Shown here one piece after another: positions 19,524-30,266 of a stretch of DNA of 58,990 bases. The stretch is taken from assembly GCA_947259685.1 (NCBI GenBank), contig CAMYNC010000020.1, forward strand, positions 1-58,990, given 5' to 3'. The translations under genes and the position numbers were made by a program. Every line of letters begins with the position of its first letter. The stretch's first letter is position 1. This stretch comes from an uncultured Desulfuromonadales bacterium (lineage in GTDB: Bacteria; Desulfobacterota; Desulfuromonadia; Desulfuromonadales; Geopsychrobacteraceae). Under the pieces are notes generated by a model, which was not told the DNA's origin, did no database searches, and saw only the letters and a list, made by a program, of their open reading frames with translations.

Positions 19524-20717
19524 ATGTCTCAGCTGCGAATCGATAAATATATCCTCAAAGAAATCGGCCTCCCGACCCTGCTCAGCTTGTTGATTTTTTC
19601 CTTTGTCATCCTCATGGGCCGTATTCCCCGGCTGATAGAATTGATCATCAGCAAAGGTGTCCCATTAAAAGATATCTTGTTGCTATTCAGCTACCTGCTG
19701 CCGACCTTTTTCAGCATTACCATACCGCTATCTTTTCTGCTCGGTATCCTGCTCGCTTTCGGACGGTTATCGGCTGACAGCGAATTTATTGCGTTAAAAG
19801 CCTCAGGCATCAGTCTTTACGCGCTGCTTAAACCGGTGCTGCTGCTGGCGGTAATCTTCTCAATATTGACGGCCTGGATCACAATCAGTGTAGAGCCAGC
19901 AGGAAAAACCGCCTTTCGCAGCAAACTCTTCGAAATTGCCTCTAGTCGCGCCAGCGTCGGCATCCGCCCTGGGGTTTTCAATGACGATTTCGATGACATC
20001 ATTCTGTTCACCCGCAGCATGGATGAGCGACGCGGGATTATGCAGAATGTTTTTATATCCGACGAACGCGAAGGAGAGACACCAGCCACCATCCTGGCCA
20101 AAGAAGGGCGCTTTATTTCCGATCAGGAACAACTCAGCCTGACCTTGCGACTTAGCAACGGCAGTATCCACCGCCGCCCGCCCAACGAAAACAAGGCCAC
20201 CTATCAGATCATTGGTTTTTCGAATTACGATATCACTATCGATATGGGCCAACAACTCGGTTCCGGCAAGCAACGACGTCGCTCTCGCAGCGAACTCTCC
20301 TGGGAGGAGTTGCAAGCCGCCCGCCAAAATGCCAAAAGTGATCGCAGCCGGTTCCGACTGGACGCAGCACAACACAAACGGCTGGCGATTCCCTTTGCTC
20401 CGTTAGTCCTTGCCCTGGTTGGTGTTCCCCTCGGCTTGCAGTCAAGCCGTTCCGGCAAAGGGGCCGGATTTGCCATGGCACTGATCGTCTCACTCTTCTA
20501 TTACCTGCTCCTGAGCATTACTCGCACGCTAGCTGAAAAAGGCTTGGTGCCAGCCTATCTGGCTCTTTGGCTACCTAACTTCCTGTTCTTTTTCGGAGGA
20601 GCTTATTTTCTCTACCGTACCGCGATTGAACGACCAGTAACTTTTCTGGCCCACCCGGTTCACCTGTTTAAACGATTGTTCACCAAGCCCAAAACAGAAC
20701 CGGGAGACGGTCAATGA
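19524..20717 (+). CDS. lptF: LPS export ABC transporter permease LptF
   Basis: One of two inner-membrane permeases that extract lipopolysaccharide and pass it to the LptC-A-D bridge. The 397-aa protein has three N-terminal helices, a periplasmic beta-jellyroll (about residues 125-270) and three C-terminal helices. RIDKYILKEIGLPTLLSLLI and the conserved helix-4 segment RLAIPFAPLVLALVGVPLGL are typical. It overlaps lptG by 4 bp. The pair confirms an LPS-bearing outer membrane. LptB is not in the window. Confidence 0.92.
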   Translation: MSQLRIDKYILKEIGLPTLLSLLIFSFVILMGRIPRLIELIISKGVPLKDILLLFSYLLPTFFSITIPLSFLLGILLAFGRLSADSEFIALKASGISLYALLKPVLLLAVIFSILTAWITISVEPAGKTAFRSKLFEIASSRASVGIRPGVFNDDFDDIILFTRSMDERRGIMQNVFISDEREGETPATILAKEGRFISDQEQLSLTLRLSNGSIHRRPPNENKATYQIIGFSNYDITIDMGQQLGSGKQRRRSRSELSWEELQAARQNAKSDRSRFRLDAAQHKRLAIPFAPLVLALVGVPLGLQSSRSGKGAGFAMALIVSLFYYLLLSITRTLAEKGLVPAYLALWLPNFLFFFGGAYFLYRTAIERPVTFLAHPVHLFKRLFTKPKTEPGDGQ

Positions 20718-21796
20718 AACTGATTAACCGCTTCTTGCTGAAACATTTCCTGCAAATCCTGCTGCTGAGTTGTGCCGCCTTTGTCAGCATCTATTTGCTG
20801 ATCGATTTTTTTGAAAAAGTCAGTGCGTTTATCGACCATCAAGCGACCCTTGGCGATTATTTTAGCTACCTGTTCAACAGTGTCCCGCTGATCTTGATTC
20901 AGATTTTACCCTTAGCGGTATTAATGACCGTGGTCCTCACCTTGGGAGGCCTGGGTCGAACCAACGAAATTACCGCAATGCGTGCCTGCGGTATCAGCCT
21001 TTGGAAAATTGTTCAACCCTTTATGGCCATGTCTTTACTCCTGACCTTGCTATTATTACTCCTCAATGAATTTGCCAGCCCCTATAACGCCAAGGCGCTG
21101 AATCAGTTGCTGGAAGTCAAGCTAAAGGGCAAGCGGCAGCTTGACCTGACCAATGATGAAATCTGGTACCGAGATGGGAATCGCATTTTAAATGTCATTT
21201 TAGTCGACTTGAAGAAAAAAGAGTTGAAAGGTGTGACCGTTTTCGAAATCGATGATAGTTCCCACATCACTCTGCGACTGGACGCCCCTGTGATCAGCTA
21301 TCGGGATGATACCTGGCTCGCCGAAGAGGTCACCATCCGAACCTTTGATCCCCAGACCGGAGACCTGCTCAGCACCGAGGCCAAACAAAACCATGTACTG
21401 AAAACCACTCGCAATCCCAAAGATTTCACTCTCGGTGAAGACCGTACCAATGAACTCAATATTCAGCAACTCTCGCGCATGGCCAGCAAACTTGAACGGG
21501 AAGGTCAAGACGCCACCCGCCAGCGGGTCGATATTCACAGCCGCCTGGCGGCACCTTTCACCTGCGTGATCATGGCCTTCCTCGGTGTCCCTTTTGCACT
21601 ACAAAAAGGCCGACAAAGCAATATAGCTTTGGGAATTGGCTTAAGTCTTGGGATCGGTGTCGTCTACTTTATCCTGCAGTCGATGGTTACCGCCTTCGGG
21701 TATTCCGGCGCCCTGCCACCCATTTTGGCGGCCTGGTCGACTAACCTGATATTTCTAATGTTCGGTGTCTGGTTGTTGTTGAGTGTTAAGGAATAG
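20714..21796 (+). CDS. lptG: LPS export ABC transporter permease LptG
   Basis: Partner of LptF. 360 aa, same 3+3 helix layout with a periplasmic domain from about residue 125 to 265. The N-terminus LINRFLLKHFLQILLLSCAA and the helix-4 segment LAAPFTCVIMAFLGVPFALQ fit the family. Start ATG overlaps the lptF stop. A strong palindromic terminator follows within 20 bp. Confidence 0.92.
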   Translation: MKLINRFLLKHFLQILLLSCAAFVSIYLLIDFFEKVSAFIDHQATLGDYFSYLFNSVPLILIQILPLAVLMTVVLTLGGLGRTNEITAMRACGISLWKIVQPFMAMSLLLTLLLLLLNEFASPYNAKALNQLLEVKLKGKRQLDLTNDEIWYRDGNRILNVILVDLKKKELKGVTVFEIDDSSHITLRLDAPVISYRDDTWLAEEVTIRTFDPQTGDLLSTEAKQNHVLKTTRNPKDFTLGEDRTNELNIQQLSRMASKLEREGQDATRQRVDIHSRLAAPFTCVIMAFLGVPFALQKGRQSNIALGIGLSLGIGVVYFILQSMVTAFGYSGALPPILAAWSTNLIFLMFGVWLLLSVKE

Positions 21797-21813
21797 CAAA
21801 CGCGATGCAGTTC

Positions 21814-21861
21814 AACAAAAAAGAGCCCGGCCAGTAAATACTGGCCGGGCTCTTTTTTGTT
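21814..21861. terminator. Bidirectional terminator between lptG and ahcY
   Basis: A perfect 23-bp inverted repeat (21814-21836 with 21839-21861) has a GC core (gagcccggccagta) and an A run on one arm matched by a T run on the other, so it serves both convergent genes. Confidence 0.95.
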
Positions 21862-21878
21862 GATTCTTCCGCTTGTAT

Positions 21879-23315
21879 TTAATAGCGGTAGGTATCCGGC
21901 TTATAAGGACCGTCAACCGGCAACCCGAGGTACTTCGCTTGATCCTCACTCAGCACCGTTAATTTTGCTCCCAGTTTGTCCAGGTGCAGCCGGGCGACCT
22001 TCTCATCCAGTTGTTTCGGCAGAACGTAGACTTTGTTCTGATAATTCTGCGCATTCTGGAATAGTTCGATCTGTGCCATCACCTGGTTGGTGAAGGAGTT
22101 TGACATCACGAAACTCGGGTGGCCAGTGGCACAGCCGAGGTTCAGCAGTCGCCCTTCGGCGAGCACGATAACACCATGACCATCCTCGAAGATCCAGCGA
22201 TCGACTTGCGGCTTGATGTTTTCACGCTTAACATCAGCGGCCTTCTCTACTGCTACCATTTCGATTTCATTGTCGAAGTGGCCGATATTGCCAACAATCG
22301 CGTTGTTCTTCATCTGCCGCATATGTTCGAGGGTGATGATGTCCTTGTTACCGGTTGTGGTCACGTAGATATCGGCGTAATCGAGAACATCCTCAACCCG
22401 CTTGACCTCATAGCCTTCCATCAGTGCCTGCAGGGCGCAGATAGGATCGATCTCGGTGACGATAACCCGGGCGCCCTGACCGCGCAGCGACTGACAGCAA
22501 CCCTTGCCGACATCACCGTAACCGCAGACCACGGCCACCTTTCCTGAGATCATTACGTCGGTGGCGCGCATGAGGCCATCAACCAGCGAATGACGGCAGC
22601 CATAAACGTTATCAAACTTGCTCTTGGTGACCGCATCGTTGACATTCATCGCTGGAAACAGCAGGGTACCTTCGGCTTCCATCTGATAGAGACGATGCAC
22701 CCCGGTGGTCGTCTCTTCGGTCACCCCTTTGATCGAAGCGGCGGTTTTGATCCACTTCTGGGCATCGGCAATAATCGACTTTTCCAATTGTTTGACCAGC
22801 TCGCGCCAGTCTTCTGGATCATCAGCGCTGACATTCGGCACCGCATCTTTCGACCATTCATTGCCTTTGAGAACAAACATGGTCGCATCGCCGCCGTCAT
22901 CCAGAATCATGTTCGGCAGCTCGCCTGCTGGCCAAGTCAACGCCTGCTCGGTGCACCACCAGTATTCTTCCAGGGTTTCCTCTTTCCAAGCAAACACCGG
23001 AATCCCCTTCGGGTTCTGGACGGTTCCTTCGGGACCAATGGCAATAGCGGCCGCGGCGTGATCCTGGGTGGAAAAAATATTACAGGAGCACCAGCGCACC
23101 TGAGCGCCAAGATCGACCAGGGTTTCGATCAATACCGCTGTTTGGATGGTCATATGCAGCGAACCGGTGATCCGGGCACCTTTGAGTGGGAACTGGCCAG
23201 CATACTCTTCACGCAAAGCCATCAGCCCCGGCATCTCTTCCTGGGCCAGAAGAATTTCCTTACGTCCCCAGTCTGCCAAAGACAGGTCTTTGACTTTATA
23301 GTCCTGATTTTCCAT
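21879..23315 (-). CDS. ahcY: S-adenosylhomocysteine hydrolase
   Basis: Hydrolyses SAH, the product of methyl transfers, to adenosine and homocysteine. 478 aa with the NAD-binding [20 protein letters not shown], the substrate segment [15 protein letters not shown] and the C-terminal PDTYRY with the conserved Lys/Tyr that reach into the partner subunit. The family's long form fits the length. It lies downstream of the ArsR-methyltransferase gene on the same strand, with a 206-bp gap that has one small hairpin (near 23377-23395) and no other recognisable element. Confidence 0.96.
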   Translation of the reverse strand: MENQDYKVKDLSLADWGRKEILLAQEEMPGLMALREEYAGQFPLKGARITGSLHMTIQTAVLIETLVDLGAQVRWCSCNIFSTQDHAAAAIAIGPEGTVQNPKGIPVFAWKEETLEEYWWCTEQALTWPAGELPNMILDDGGDATMFVLKGNEWSKDAVPNVSADDPEDWRELVKQLEKSIIADAQKWIKTAASIKGVTEETTTGVHRLYQMEAEGTLLFPAMNVNDAVTKSKFDNVYGCRHSLVDGLMRATDVMISGKVAVVCGYGDVGKGCCQSLRGQGARVIVTEIDPICALQALMEGYEVKRVEDVLDYADIYVTTTGNKDIITLEHMRQMKNNAIVGNIGHFDNEIEMVAVEKAADVKRENIKPQVDRWIFEDGHGVIVLAEGRLLNLGCATGHPSFVMSNSFTNQVMAQIELFQNAQNYQNKVYVLPKQLDEKVARLHLDKLGAKLTVLSEDQAKYLGLPVDGPYKPDTYRY

Positions 23316-23521
23316 GCGTCTGCTTTCTCCTTGGTTACACCTGGATCGAAGCTTTCCGGTCGATGCAGGTTTGACTTCGGCGGTTAATCCGCCGCCATTT
23401 TAACCTAGAAACTGCAGTTGGGCGCGAAAAAGCTGTGCAAGAAATTGATGTGCATAGGGATATTGAAAAATTCGTGGCCACCTTGTTGGTGATGAGAACT
23501 TTTTCAAATTTCCTAGGTGCA

Positions 23522-24478
23522 TCAAGAGCTTGTGCAGACTTTCGTGATCCGACTGCGGTTTCTAGGTTTAATTGCTGTGACCAACACGACGGGATAGTCA
23601 CCCGTCTGCCCGGTCAGAGTTTGACATGTTTTCACCCGCAGCCCGGCGGCCTCGCACCAGCTGGACAAATCGGCCGGTTGAAAGCCGAGCCACTGGTCTG
23701 CCAACTTGTCGCGCACCCACTCCTGCTCATGGCTGCGCAGATCACTCAGCAGCAGCAGTCCGCTGGGCCGCAGCACCCGGGCAAGTTCCGCCAGCACGTG
23801 CTGCGGTTCGGAGGCATGATGTAGCGCCATGTTGATCAGAGCCGCATCAACCGACGCCGCTGGCACCGGCAGGCACTCCATTTGCCCCAACCGCAGCTCA
23901 ATATTCTTCAGGCCTTGTTCGGCCACCAGCTCACGGGCAGCCGCCAGCATTGCTGGCGAATGATCAACCCCAGTCAGTAGATTGCATGAGGCGCAAAGCT
24001 GACTCAACAGCTTGCCGGTGCCGACGCCAACCTCAAGCAGCTTATCGCATTTGCCCAGCTCAGCAAGCAGGATCGGCAAATAATCGGGAGTCGGCAATAG
24101 CTCACGGGCCATGCGGTCCCACTGCCGGGAATGGTGCTCGAAAAAGACCTGACTCCGCTGCCGACGAGCCGCCAGCACCTCGGTCAGGGCAGTCCGATCC
24201 AGTTGATAGTTCTCCAGATCTGGCAACCGACTGGTCAGCAGGGACTGCATTTCAGCAAACAACGAATCATCAACCTGCAGACGGTAATAGGCCCAGGTCC
24301 CTTCACGCTTGACCCGTACCACCCCTGCATCAAGTAAAATCTTCAGATGTCGGGAAATGCGCGACTGTCCCATGCCGAGCACCTGGACCAGTTCCTGTAC
24401 TGTGAACTCACCGAGCTGTAAAATGGCAATCAGTCGTAAACGGGTTTGATCGGCCAGGGCTTTAAAAAGGTGCAGCAT
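23522..24478 (-). CDS. ArsR-family regulator fused to a SAM methyltransferase domain (SahR-like)
   Basis: Residues 1-95 form an ArsR winged helix (LFKALADQTRLRLIAIL, then VLGMGQSRISRHLKILLDAG). No cysteine-based metal site is evident in the recognition helix. Residues about 110-310 form a class I methyltransferase with motif I LLEVGVGTGKL (near 147). ArsR regulators with such a domain next to ahcY are known in Proteobacteria as SahR, which sense SAH and control methionine/SAM recycling. The position beside ahcY and the operator at 24504-24523 support that role here. Whether the domain still methylates is unknown. Confidence 0.85.
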   Translation of the reverse strand: MLHLFKALADQTRLRLIAILQLGEFTVQELVQVLGMGQSRISRHLKILLDAGVVRVKREGTWAYYRLQVDDSLFAEMQSLLTSRLPDLENYQLDRTALTEVLAARRQRSQVFFEHHSRQWDRMARELLPTPDYLPILLAELGKCDKLLEVGVGTGKLLSQLCASCNLLTGVDHSPAMLAAARELVAEQGLKNIELRLGQMECLPVPAASVDAALINMALHHASEPQHVLAELARVLRPSGLLLLSDLRSHEQEWVRDKLADQWLGFQPADLSSWCEAAGLRVKTCQTLTGQTGDYPVVLVTAIKPRNRSRITKVCTSS

Positions 24479-24503
24479 AGGAATCCGGATAACTGAATCA
24501 TCA

Positions 24504-24523
24504 ATATCAACTTTTCTTGATAT
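24504..24523. promoter_or_regulatory. Putative operator of the SahR-like regulator
   Basis: A perfect inverted repeat ATATCAA-6-TTGATAT lies 26 bp before the regulator start. Size and symmetry fit a winged-helix dimer, so it is probably an autoregulatory site. No equally good copy was found in the ahcY leader. Confidence 0.7.
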
Positions 24524-24566
24524 AACAAAAAATACGTGTTCAGGTCAAGTCAGCGGATCATCAAAG

Positions 24567-25634
24567 CTATCGGCTGCGCAGCCAGAGATCAGTAAGATTG
24601 AACCAGAGAAATAACAGGCAGGTCGCCAACAGGCGCCCGGGAGGATGATCTGTAAGCAGATCATAAATCGGCTCGAGGTTTTCCGTCAGCCGGGCCCGTC
24701 CCTGGCCAACCGGAATGCCCTGGCGAAAAGCCCGTTTGGCATCGCGGGCGAAGCTGAGCTGCCAGGCATGCTTACGCACGTAACAGCCGCTGCGCCACCA
24801 GATCAACCATTGCTCACGCCAACTGTGTTCGGCAAACAACTGGCGAATCAGGATAAAAAAAGGCCGCAGCTGTAATTTTTCTCCTTTTTTTTGCTGACGA
24901 TAAACTTCAGGGGCCGCAGCAAAAAACTTCAGGTAACCGATGGTCCGCAGGCACATAATTATCGAGTTAAGCAGTTGGCGTTGCCAGAGTCCTTCCTGCT
25001 CAAACCGTCGCGCCGAAGTGCTGATTTCCGCCGGCAACAACAGCCAGTTGCCGGACAGCCGCAACCGCTCGGCAAAATCGGTATCCTCCATGACCGGCAG
25101 ATCCTCGCGAAAAGAACCGACCGAATCAAACATCCGCCGCCGCAATAGAAATCCTTGATCACCATGAATACACTCCGGCCGGTCGAGACGGGCTTTCCAT
25201 TCATAAAAGTAATAACCGACCGAAGGGGCTTCCGTTTGCCGCTGAAACCTCAATGAAAAGCGACCAGCAACCGACTGGCTGCCTGTTTCGAGCAAACAAT
25301 TCAAGCTGCTTTGAATCGCCAGCGGATCCACAAAACGGCTATCGACATGCAAAAACAGCAGCCATTCTCCTCGCGCTTGCCTCACTGCATGGTTCAACTG
25401 GCAACCGCGCCCGGGGGTACTTTCCAACAGCCGTAGAGGCCAAGCAAAATCGTCCACACGGCAACGCAACCAGGCAAAGCTGCCATCGGTAGAACCGCCA
25501 TCGACAACCAGCAACTCGACATCGCTTAGTTTCTGTCGGCTTAGGTTCGCCAGCAGCCCGGGCAATTCCTGCTGCTCATTCAGAACCGGAACAATGACGC
25601 TCAACAATGGGTTAATGGTCTCAACTGCTTTCAT
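24567..25634 (-). CDS. Family 2 glycosyltransferase
   Basis: GT-A fold enzyme, 355 aa. The N-terminus LSVIVPVLNEQQELPGLLAN and VVDGGSTDGS bind the nucleotide-sugar; LFLHVDSRF carries the DxD-like metal motif (HVD), and HGDQGFLLRR and MEDTDFAERL are acceptor-side motifs. It resembles the TIGR04283-type single-domain transferases. There is a C-terminal hydrophobic segment (LLATCLLFLWFNLTDLWL) that could attach it to the membrane. Substrate unknown. It is divergent from eno and precedes the SahR-like gene by 88 bp. Confidence 0.85.
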   Translation of the reverse strand: MKAVETINPLLSVIVPVLNEQQELPGLLANLSRQKLSDVELLVVDGGSTDGSFAWLRCRVDDFAWPLRLLESTPGRGCQLNHAVRQARGEWLLFLHVDSRFVDPLAIQSSLNCLLETGSQSVAGRFSLRFQRQTEAPSVGYYFYEWKARLDRPECIHGDQGFLLRRRMFDSVGSFREDLPVMEDTDFAERLRLSGNWLLLPAEISTSARRFEQEGLWQRQLLNSIIMCLRTIGYLKFFAAAPEVYRQQKKGEKLQLRPFFILIRQLFAEHSWREQWLIWWRSGCYVRKHAWQLSFARDAKRAFRQGIPVGQGRARLTENLEPIYDLLTDHPPGRLLATCLLFLWFNLTDLWLRSR

Positions 25635-25654
25635 AACTTTCTCAGAAAAACGGC

Positions 25655-25682
25655 TTCACATCAGCCGTTCCTATGCTATAAA
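25655..25682 (+). promoter_or_regulatory. Putative eno promoter
   Basis: TTCACA, a 16-bp spacer and TATAAA with an extended TG at 25674-25675. It lies about 85 bp before the eno start. Confidence 0.5.
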
Positions 25683-25706
25683 TAGTCCCTTATTTCAGCA
25701 CTGCCA

Positions 25707-25720
25707 GTCCAACGTTGGAC
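25707..25720. repeat. 14-bp perfect palindrome in eno leader
   Basis: GTCCAACGTTGGAC sits between the putative eno promoter and the eno start. It could be an operator or a small hairpin in the leader. Confidence 0.5.
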
Positions 25721-25767
25721 CGGTCAGGACGATAACCTGTTAACCATGACATATCAAGGGGTTGAAC

Positions 25768-26992
<1,225 letters not shown>

Positions 26993-27005
26993 ACCAGTTT
27001 CGTGC

Positions 27006-27045
27006 AAAAAAAAGCCTGCGATCAATCGGTCGCAGGCTTTTTTTT
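27006..27045 (+). terminator. eno terminator
   Basis: A 16-bp perfect stem (27006-27021 with 27030-27045) with an 8-A arm and 8-T arm; works for eno and probably also for the convergent small gene ending at 27061. Confidence 0.92.
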
Positions 27046-27060
27046 GTTCGATCTGAACCA

Positions 27061-27504
27061 TCAGGCGGGATAGAGGCTATAACTACTACCCTGCTTCTTC
27101 CGTTTCAAGGCACCATTATCAGCCATATCCTTTAACAGCGTCTGCAACTGCTTTTTGTTGATATCAGCAAATTTACCATACAGTTCAGTCTGTTTGACCC
27201 CCGGCTGCTCAACAACCGCGGCAACGATCTGAGTTTCCAGTTCAGATGTCTCTTCGGTCTTAACAACCGGCTCTGCAGTTGGCTTCTCGGCGACCGGCTC
27301 GACCTTCGCTGGATCTGCCTTAGGCTTGGTCGTGGCAGATTCATCCCTGGCCTTTTCCGGAGCATCCTGCTGAGCCTTAGCCGCCGTGGCACGAGTTATC
27401 TCAGCATCCTGCTCAGCGCGAATCTCGCTCTCAATCTTGGTCAGCTTTTGGTAAAAATAGAATCCCGCTCCGGCAAGTAACAACAGTACAATGAACCAAA
27501 ACAT
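27061..27504 (-). CDS. Membrane-anchored protein with Ala/Pro/Lys-rich linker and C-terminal winged-helix-like domain
   Basis: 147 aa, not recognised as a named family. Residues 1-20 are one membrane helix (MFWFIVLLLLAGAGFYFYQ). Residues 25-90 are a charged, Ala/Lys/Glu/Pro-rich linker. Residues 90-147 (ETQIVAAVVEQPGVKQTELY then INKKQLQTLLKDMADNGALK) look like a small helix-turn-helix or winged-helix fold, ending in KRKKQGSSYSLYPA. Its ATG abuts the stop of the zinc-ribbon gene and its AGGAGG lies inside that gene's end, so the two are coupled. Confidence 0.7.
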   Translation of the reverse strand: MFWFIVLLLLAGAGFYFYQKLTKIESEIRAEQDAEITRATAAKAQQDAPEKARDESATTKPKADPAKVEPVAEKPTAEPVVKTEETSELETQIVAAVVEQPGVKQTELYGKFADINKKQLQTLLKDMADNGALKRKKQGSSYSLYPA

Positions 27505-27825
27505 TTAAACCTCCTGGTCAGATGTTTCTTCCTTCTCTGCGTGGAACCAGCGGTCAAACCAAGTTCGGTGGTCCTTTTCCGCCAGCATCTTCAAATCGTT
27601 CGGCCCTAACCAAATACCACCACAACCGGGGCATTTATCCAACGGAACATCGCGAAAAGTCATCGGTTCAATCATTTCACCGCACTTGGGACAACGTCCT
27701 TTAGCGCAGTTCTTTGCCACGGTTTCCTCGGCATCATGCTTCATTTTATCGAGGATTTCCTGCTCTTTTTTATGAAAGTATTCGTTCTCCAGGGCTTTTT
27801 TCCGTTCGTCCCAAGCATTTGCCAT
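27505..27825 (-). CDS. zf-TFIIB-type zinc-ribbon protein
   Basis: 106 aa. An N-terminal charged helix (residues 1-40) precedes a four-cysteine ribbon: CPKC at about 45-48 and CPGCGGIWL at about 64-72, the pattern of the zf-TFIIB domain found in small bacterial proteins. One further Cys (NCAKGRC) sits just before it. Function unknown; likely an RNA/DNA- or protein-binding adaptor. Translationally coupled to the membrane protein downstream. Confidence 0.8.
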   Translation of the reverse strand: MANAWDERKKALENEYFHKKEQEILDKMKHDAEETVAKNCAKGRCPKCGEMIEPMTFRDVPLDKCPGCGGIWLGPNDLKMLAEKDHRTWFDRWFHAEKEETSDQEV

Positions 27826-27914
27826 AACAGCCTCCTTAATAATGATTGGCTATAACACCATTATAGCCAAGTCTGGATTTCGATCAACAAAGGAATGGGA
27901 AAAAGCTTGTTCTA

Positions 27915-28874
27915 TCAAGAACTTCGCATATTGTATTGGCCGGCCCCGTAAGCTGCCCCCTTCCCGATATTGAAAAGACTCCCGAGTTGCAGCAGCCAAT
28001 AGACTTCGGCGAGCCCAGCCCCCCGTAGCTGCATTTCGCCCAAAAGCCCCCCCAAATCCTGCCCGCCCTGTTCCCCAGTTAAGCGCCGCCAGTCGTGCCA
28101 TTGTAAGTGATTGGTGATAACCTCAACCTGAGCCGCCTGCTGAATCAACCCAACCGGATCCGAGACGACTTCGACTGCCGCATGCTTTGCCAGCATTGAA
28201 GTAACGCGTCGCAGGATGAAGGGGAAAATGTCGGAAAATTCCGGTTTAAACACAGGCTTTTTCTGTCGCAGCAGACGTACGGGAGAAATAAGGTTGAGGC
28301 TGAGGATTTCTGCCGCGACCTTTTGCCGCTGCAACCACCAGAGCAGATCACAGACTGGTGGGATCAGCTTTGGCTTGGGCTTCGGCTCCCCCTTGATCCA
28401 GAGCATCGCCCGCAAACCGCTGGCATCCTCTGCTTCAACACCATCCAGGCAAAATTGCCCGGTTCCCTTATGCAGACCCTGGAGACCAAGCTGTTCGATT
28501 AAGCGGGTGAAAAGATCGATCTGCTTCAACCCATTGCCAACAAATAAAACCGGCAAAACCAGTCGCCCGTTCGGCTCGATCAGCCCCTGTCGCGAGAGAT
28601 CCGGCTGCAGGACAAATGCAGGTGCTGGTTTCTGCACCAGACGGCTTAGCACTGGATCATCGGGCAACGTTGGTTGCAGAAGAATTTTCGCCTGGGCGAT
28701 ATCTTCAAGCTGATCGGTATCCGCCAACACAGTCAGCGCCTGCAGGAGCTCGCGACGTAACTGTAGGAGCGCCAATTCCGGTAAATCGAAATAGTCATTG
28801 GGCTGGAGATGATAATATAGCTGGGCATATTCGACCTGCTCCAACTCATGCGGCAAGGGGAAAAGATCGCTCAT
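27915..28874 (-). CDS. cas6: Orphan Cas6-family CRISPR RNA endoribonuclease homologue
   Basis: 319 aa. The middle reads PAFVLQPDLSRQGLIEPNG then GLQGLHKGTGQFCLDGVEA, and the C-terminus WHDWRRLTGEQGGQDLGGLL then LGSLFNIGKGAAYGAGQYNM. These match the RAMP-fold Cas6 family (PF10040-type): second ferredoxin-like domain, then a glycine-rich loop GKGxxxGxGxY. Known family members cut repeat RNA into crRNAs. No cas1, cas2, effector genes or repeat array exist in this window; the gene stands alone, divergent from tgt. It may serve arrays elsewhere or have another RNA role. Active-site histidine cannot be assigned by eye. Confidence 0.8.
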   Translation of the reverse strand: MSDLFPLPHELEQVEYAQLYYHLQPNDYFDLPELALLQLRRELLQALTVLADTDQLEDIAQAKILLQPTLPDDPVLSRLVQKPAPAFVLQPDLSRQGLIEPNGRLVLPVLFVGNGLKQIDLFTRLIEQLGLQGLHKGTGQFCLDGVEAEDASGLRAMLWIKGEPKPKPKLIPPVCDLLWWLQRQKVAAEILSLNLISPVRLLRQKKPVFKPEFSDIFPFILRRVTSMLAKHAAVEVVSDPVGLIQQAAQVEVITNHLQWHDWRRLTGEQGGQDLGGLLGEMQLRGAGLAEVYWLLQLGSLFNIGKGAAYGAGQYNMRSS

Positions 28875-28967
28875 GGAGACTCCGATATAATTGCGCTGAA
28901 CTGGGGTTTCTGCTATACGTCTCCCCTGCCTGACAGCCTAATGCATGCCCCAAGGGAGAACATCTGA

Positions 28968-30098
<1,131 letters not shown>

Positions 30099-30266
30099 CC
30101 TATAGATGGTAAACGGGGACTTGGCTCGCGCCTAGACTGCTGACGCCTGCATCTCCTCGCTTTTTTCCGCGGGCAAATCGATCTATTTTTTTAGACAAGT
30201 GCTGCGAAGCTGGAAATTAAAGGCCCTACACAGGAATGGAAACGCAGATTAGACAGACTAATCGGC

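Noticed and set aside
18074..19546. Long open frame on the plus strand (490 codons) opposite rpsB and tsf
   Set aside because: It is the complement of well-supported ribosomal genes, has no family features or ribosome site, and its length results from codon bias of the real genes.
23316..23521. Possible SAH riboswitch or second SahR-like operator before ahcY
   Set aside because: I could not find the conserved SAH-riboswitch segments, and the nearest repeats (around 23437-23460 and 23519-23537) have wrong spacing or poor symmetry.
27840..28967. CRISPR repeats near the Cas6-like gene
   Set aside because: No regularly spaced direct repeats seen on either side.
30099..30266. Terminator or gene between tgt and the dehydrogenase
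   Set aside because: Only a 6-bp inverted pair (gattag/ctaatc) and A/T patches; nothing convincing.
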